Assembly: GCF_001816145.1 (NCBI RefSeq)
Contig: NZ_MDZB01000142.1
Coordinates: 86,583-150,582 of the forward strand
Length of the DNA stretch: 64,000 nt
Direction of reading: 5' to 3'
Source: Hymenobacter lapidarius
GTDB taxonomy: Bacteria; Bacteroidota; Bacteroidia; Cytophagales; Hymenobacteraceae
Shown here: positions 61,803 to 64,000 of the stretch, one piece after another
How positions within the stretch are numbered: position 1 is the first letter of the stretch
How the letters are laid out: the number at the start of each line of letters is the position of its first letter
Made by a program: the position numbers and the translations under genes
Notes under the pieces: model-generated
Databases searched by the model: none
Seen by the model: only the letters and a program-made list of their open reading frames with translations
Told to the model about the DNA's origin: nothing

Positions 61803-63158
61803 ATGAAAACACCCCCCCAATCCCGCCCCACCCTATACTATACAATAGGAGTAGCCTTTCTATTAACAGTAACCACCCTGGCAACTCTGGCCGCAACAAG
61901 TCGTCTGGCACCCACTCTTTTCGGGAGAGGGGCCGTGCCCGACAGGGGCTGGGAGGTGAGGTTAACGCCAGAAGACTCCCCAATCCTGGACTCCCTCATC
62001 CACACAAACGCGCTATTGACAAGAATTGCCACCAACCCCCAATACGAGCTCCAAATCATCTATACCCAAATCAACCGCGACGCCCAGAACCGCCCCACCT
62101 TCACCCCCCACACCTATCACCTCAACCCGCGCCAGTATTTCAACCCTGCCAGCCTGGTCAAGCTCCCCGTTGCCATTCTGGCCCTCGAGAAGCTGAACAA
62201 CCTGAACAAGCCCGGCGTCACGCGCCGCACCATCATGGCCACCGGCACCGCCTACCGCTGCCAAACCCCCGTCCCCTTCGCCGCCCCTGCCGACTCCGAC
62301 CGCACCGCCACCGTTGGCAATTACATCAAGCGCATGCTCTTGGTCAGCGACAACTTTGCCTACAACCGCCTCTACGAATTCCTCGGCCAGCGGCCCCTCA
62401 ACGCCCGCCTGGCCCAGCTCGGTTACCCCAACGCCCGCATCACCCGCCGCTTCGCCCCCTGCGACACCACTGCCAATCGCCACACCAACCCCATCAGCTT
62501 TCACACCCCCCAGGGCAATACTATATACAGGGAGCCCGCCAAATTCAACCCCGTGCCCTATACCAGTCCCCTCGGCCGCGTCCTACAAGGCCGCGCCCAC
62601 CAGGCCGGCGGCCGTATCATTCCCGAACCCTACGATTTCACCACCGCCAATCACCTCCCCCTGGCCGACATCACCACCTTGCTACAAAGCATCCTTTTCC
62701 CCACTTCAGTCCCCGCCACCCAACGTCCCAACCTCACTTCCTCCGATTACAGTTTCCTGCGCTACTACCTCCATGCCACCCCACACCAGTCTGGCTTCAG
62801 TTCCTATGCCACAGCCCAATACTTCGACGCCTACAAGAAGTACCTCTATTATGGCCGCAGCCCCGACATCCCTCACCAATCTGCCCTCCGCATCTACAAT
62901 ATAGTAGGCATGTCGCACGGCTACCTCGCCGATGTAGCGTACTTCGCCGACTCCCTCCACCGGTCCGAATTCATGCTCAGCGCCATCCTGTACGTCAACA
63001 AGGACGGCATCATCAACGACGGTGCCTATGAATACGACAGCATCGGCCTCCCATTCCTCGCCCAACTAGGCCACCAGATTCAGCAATTTGAAGCCCAACG
63101 CCCCCGACACTACCGCCCCAACCTCACCGAAATATTAGCCACGGAGCGTATTAGATAA
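61803..63158 (+). CDS. Class A beta-lactamase-fold serine hydrolase
   Basis: A 451-residue exported protein with a signal anchor (about 10-30, IGVAFLLTVTTLATLA). The serine hydrolase motif SxxK is FNPASLVKLP near residue 117, and the SDN-like motif is VSDNFAYN near 178. The KTG box of beta-lactamases is replaced by GMSHG (near 377). It fits the class A beta-lactamase-related family (PBP/serine hydrolase fold), but real beta-lactam hydrolysis is doubtful with this KTG change and the long insertions. Codon use in the first 60 bases is unlike the rest (A-rich). The start at 61803 gives the correct membrane helix. Confidence 0.82.
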   Translation: MKTPPQSRPTLYYTIGVAFLLTVTTLATLAATSRLAPTLFGRGAVPDRGWEVRLTPEDSPILDSLIHTNALLTRIATNPQYELQIIYTQINRDAQNRPTFTPHTYHLNPRQYFNPASLVKLPVAILALEKLNNLNKPGVTRRTIMATGTAYRCQTPVPFAAPADSDRTATVGNYIKRMLLVSDNFAYNRLYEFLGQRPLNARLAQLGYPNARITRRFAPCDTTANRHTNPISFHTPQGNTIYREPAKFNPVPYTSPLGRVLQGRAHQAGGRIIPEPYDFTTANHLPLADITTLLQSILFPTSVPATQRPNLTSSDYSFLRYYLHATPHQSGFSSYATAQYFDAYKKYLYYGRSPDIPHQSALRIYNIVGMSHGYLADVAYFADSLHRSEFMLSAILYVNKDGIINDGAYEYDSIGLPFLAQLGHQIQQFEAQRPRHYRPNLTEILATERIR

Positions 63159-63265
63159 AAATTCCCCAATAATTCATTTGCCGCTAAGTGCCTGATTCCT
63201 AAAAGCCCATTGCTCCATCCCTGCAATACCTGTACATACCTAATCCAAAAGGGTTGCCTCACGCA

Positions 63266-63295
63266 TTGCAAACTCAGATAATCCCACTACTTTTG
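63266..63295 (+). promoter_or_regulatory. rRNA operon promoter P1
   Basis: TTG (63266-63268), 19 bases, then TACTTTTG (63288-63295). It is the most distal of three similar promoters before 16S rRNA. Confidence 0.65.
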
Positions 63296-63442
63296 CAGTC
63301 CCAAACAGTCAAACGGACGACGGGTTCTGGAAAAGCAAGTGCTTCACCGAAAGTTGGAATAAGGAAGAACTTCACGGCGCCAACCCCAGTGTTGAACCCC
63401 GTGCTCGCTCAATAAAGGCTCAGAAAGTAATTTCAAAAAGTC

Positions 63443-63474
63443 TTGTGAAAGCCGAAAAAAGCGCCTTACCTTTG
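63443..63474 (+). promoter_or_regulatory. rRNA operon promoter P2
   Basis: TTG (63443-63445), 21 bases, then TACCTTTG (63467-63474). The sequence just before it is AT-rich with A-tracts. Confidence 0.65.
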
Positions 63475-63547
63475 CACCCCGCTTCAACAGGAGGCGAAAA
63501 GATTTGAAAGTAAAGAGAAGAAAAGAGTTATTTTTTTCGCCTAACGC

Positions 63548-63577
63548 TTGCAGAGCAAAAAAATTAAGCTATCTTTG
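63548..63577 (+). promoter_or_regulatory. rRNA operon promoter P3
   Basis: TTG (63548-63550), 19 bases, then TATCTTTG (63570-63577), a full consensus match about 240 bases before 16S rRNA. It is preceded by an A-rich, purine-rich stretch that may bind the alpha subunit. Confidence 0.7.
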
Positions 63578-63662
63578 CACTCCCAATCGCAAGAAAGGGA
63601 TTTGAAAAAGAAAAAAGGCTAATTAGTTAGTCGCATTGTCACACCAACTGGGTGAGGCACAC

Positions 63663-63671
63663 GTTCTTTGA
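63663..63671 (+). promoter_or_regulatory. boxA-like antitermination site in the rRNA leader
   Basis: GTTCTTTGA resembles the boxA sequence (TGCTCTTTAACA type) of rRNA leaders and lies about 150 bases before 16S rRNA, the expected place. This is a resemblance only. Confidence 0.45.
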
Positions 63672-63816
63672 ATGATTGGAAAAGACAAATAGTAAGGGCT
63701 TTTTGCAGCGATGCAGGGAGCAGAAATTACAAGCGTAACACGAATACTTGAACTCGTTAAGACGAGTCGGATTAGCACTCGACATCAGCCCATGTTCGCC
63801 TGGGTGCAGGAATTTT

Positions 63817-64000
63817 TACAATGGAGAGTTTGATCTTGGCTCAGGATGAACGCTAGCGGCAGGCCTAATACATGCAAGTCGAACGGTTTCTAGCAATAGG
63901 AATAGTGGCGCACGGGTGCGTAACGCGTAACCAACCTACCCGAATCTGGGGGATAGCCCGCCGAAAGGCGGATTAATACCGCATAAAACGGCAGACCGGC
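63817..64000 (+). rRNA. 16S ribosomal RNA, 5' part (runs off the window)
   Basis: The 5' end matches 16S: ACAATGGAGAGTTTGATC, then TTGGCTCAGGATGAACGCTAG and ATACATGCAAGTCGAACGG, all universal. The sequence is Bacteroidota-like (GCTAGCGGCAGGCCTAATAC). The gene continues beyond 64000. The exact first base is estimated from other species. Confidence 0.95.

Overview
The window looks like chromosome from a GC-rich member of the Bacteroidota, most probably the Hymenobacter/Cytophagales group. Reasons seen in the sequence: a SusC/SusD pair, a secreted protease with a type IX secretion C-terminal domain, Bacteroidota-type promoters (TTG, about 17-21 bases, then TAnnTTTG), a DUF2480-like protein, a plug-domain/MG2 fusion protein, and a 16S rRNA gene that begins at the right edge. 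No phage, transposase, plasmid or CRISPR was seen. The species assignment is inference.

Layout. 1-1.8 kb: tail of an ABC ATPase with its membrane partner. 2-11.7 kb: secreted subtilase, PrmA, MG2/plug protein, SSS sodium symporter, FAH-family hydrolase, fructose-1,6-bisphosphatase. 12-25.6 kb: phosphate-selective-type porin, then a leftward glycan-utilisation locus read as ECF sigma, FecR anti-sigma, SusC with STN signalling domain, SusD, GH144, GH3, with a Gfo/Idh/MocA oxidoreductase upstream. The GH144 + GH3 + SusCD set points to beta-1,2-glucan. 26-31.6 kb: one giant 1844-residue secreted protein with a lysine-rich repeat tail. 31.7-35.2 kb: PlsY, two small secreted proteins (one frameshifted) and an M20 dipeptidase. 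35.3-38.5 kb: two paralogous small beta-barrels and a PagL-like barrel. 38.5-45.5 kb: a long leftward series, MsbA-like exporter, two small membrane proteins, GmhA, a stop-interrupted small gene, YifB, the MntA/HepT toxin-antitoxin pair and PyrD. 45.7-51.2 kb: Rieske lipoprotein, Wzi-like barrel, Upp, small membrane protein, DEAD-box helicase. 51.3-58.9 kb: tRNA-His, PfkB kinase, small hydrophilic protein, M61 peptidase, rpmH-rnpA, S41 protease, TsaB, a small zinc-ribbon protein, DUF2480. 59-63.2 kb: a frameshifted APC permease, a lipoprotein and a class-A-beta-lactamase-fold hydrolase. 63.2-64 kb: three tandem promoters, a leader and the start of 16S rRNA.

Two window-wide themes stand out. 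First, a family of about 90-110 bp perfect or near-perfect palindromes (arms beginning with GTCATGCTGAGC-like sequence) occurs in six full copies and one half copy, always between genes, including inside the glycan locus; several copies create false upstream start codons for neighbouring genes. At least three other inverted-repeat families sit in other gaps. Second, three genes are broken by single small lesions (a C-run deletion near 33.6 kb, an in-frame stop near 42.09 kb, a CG duplication near 59.47 kb), which are either recent pseudogenes or sequencing errors.
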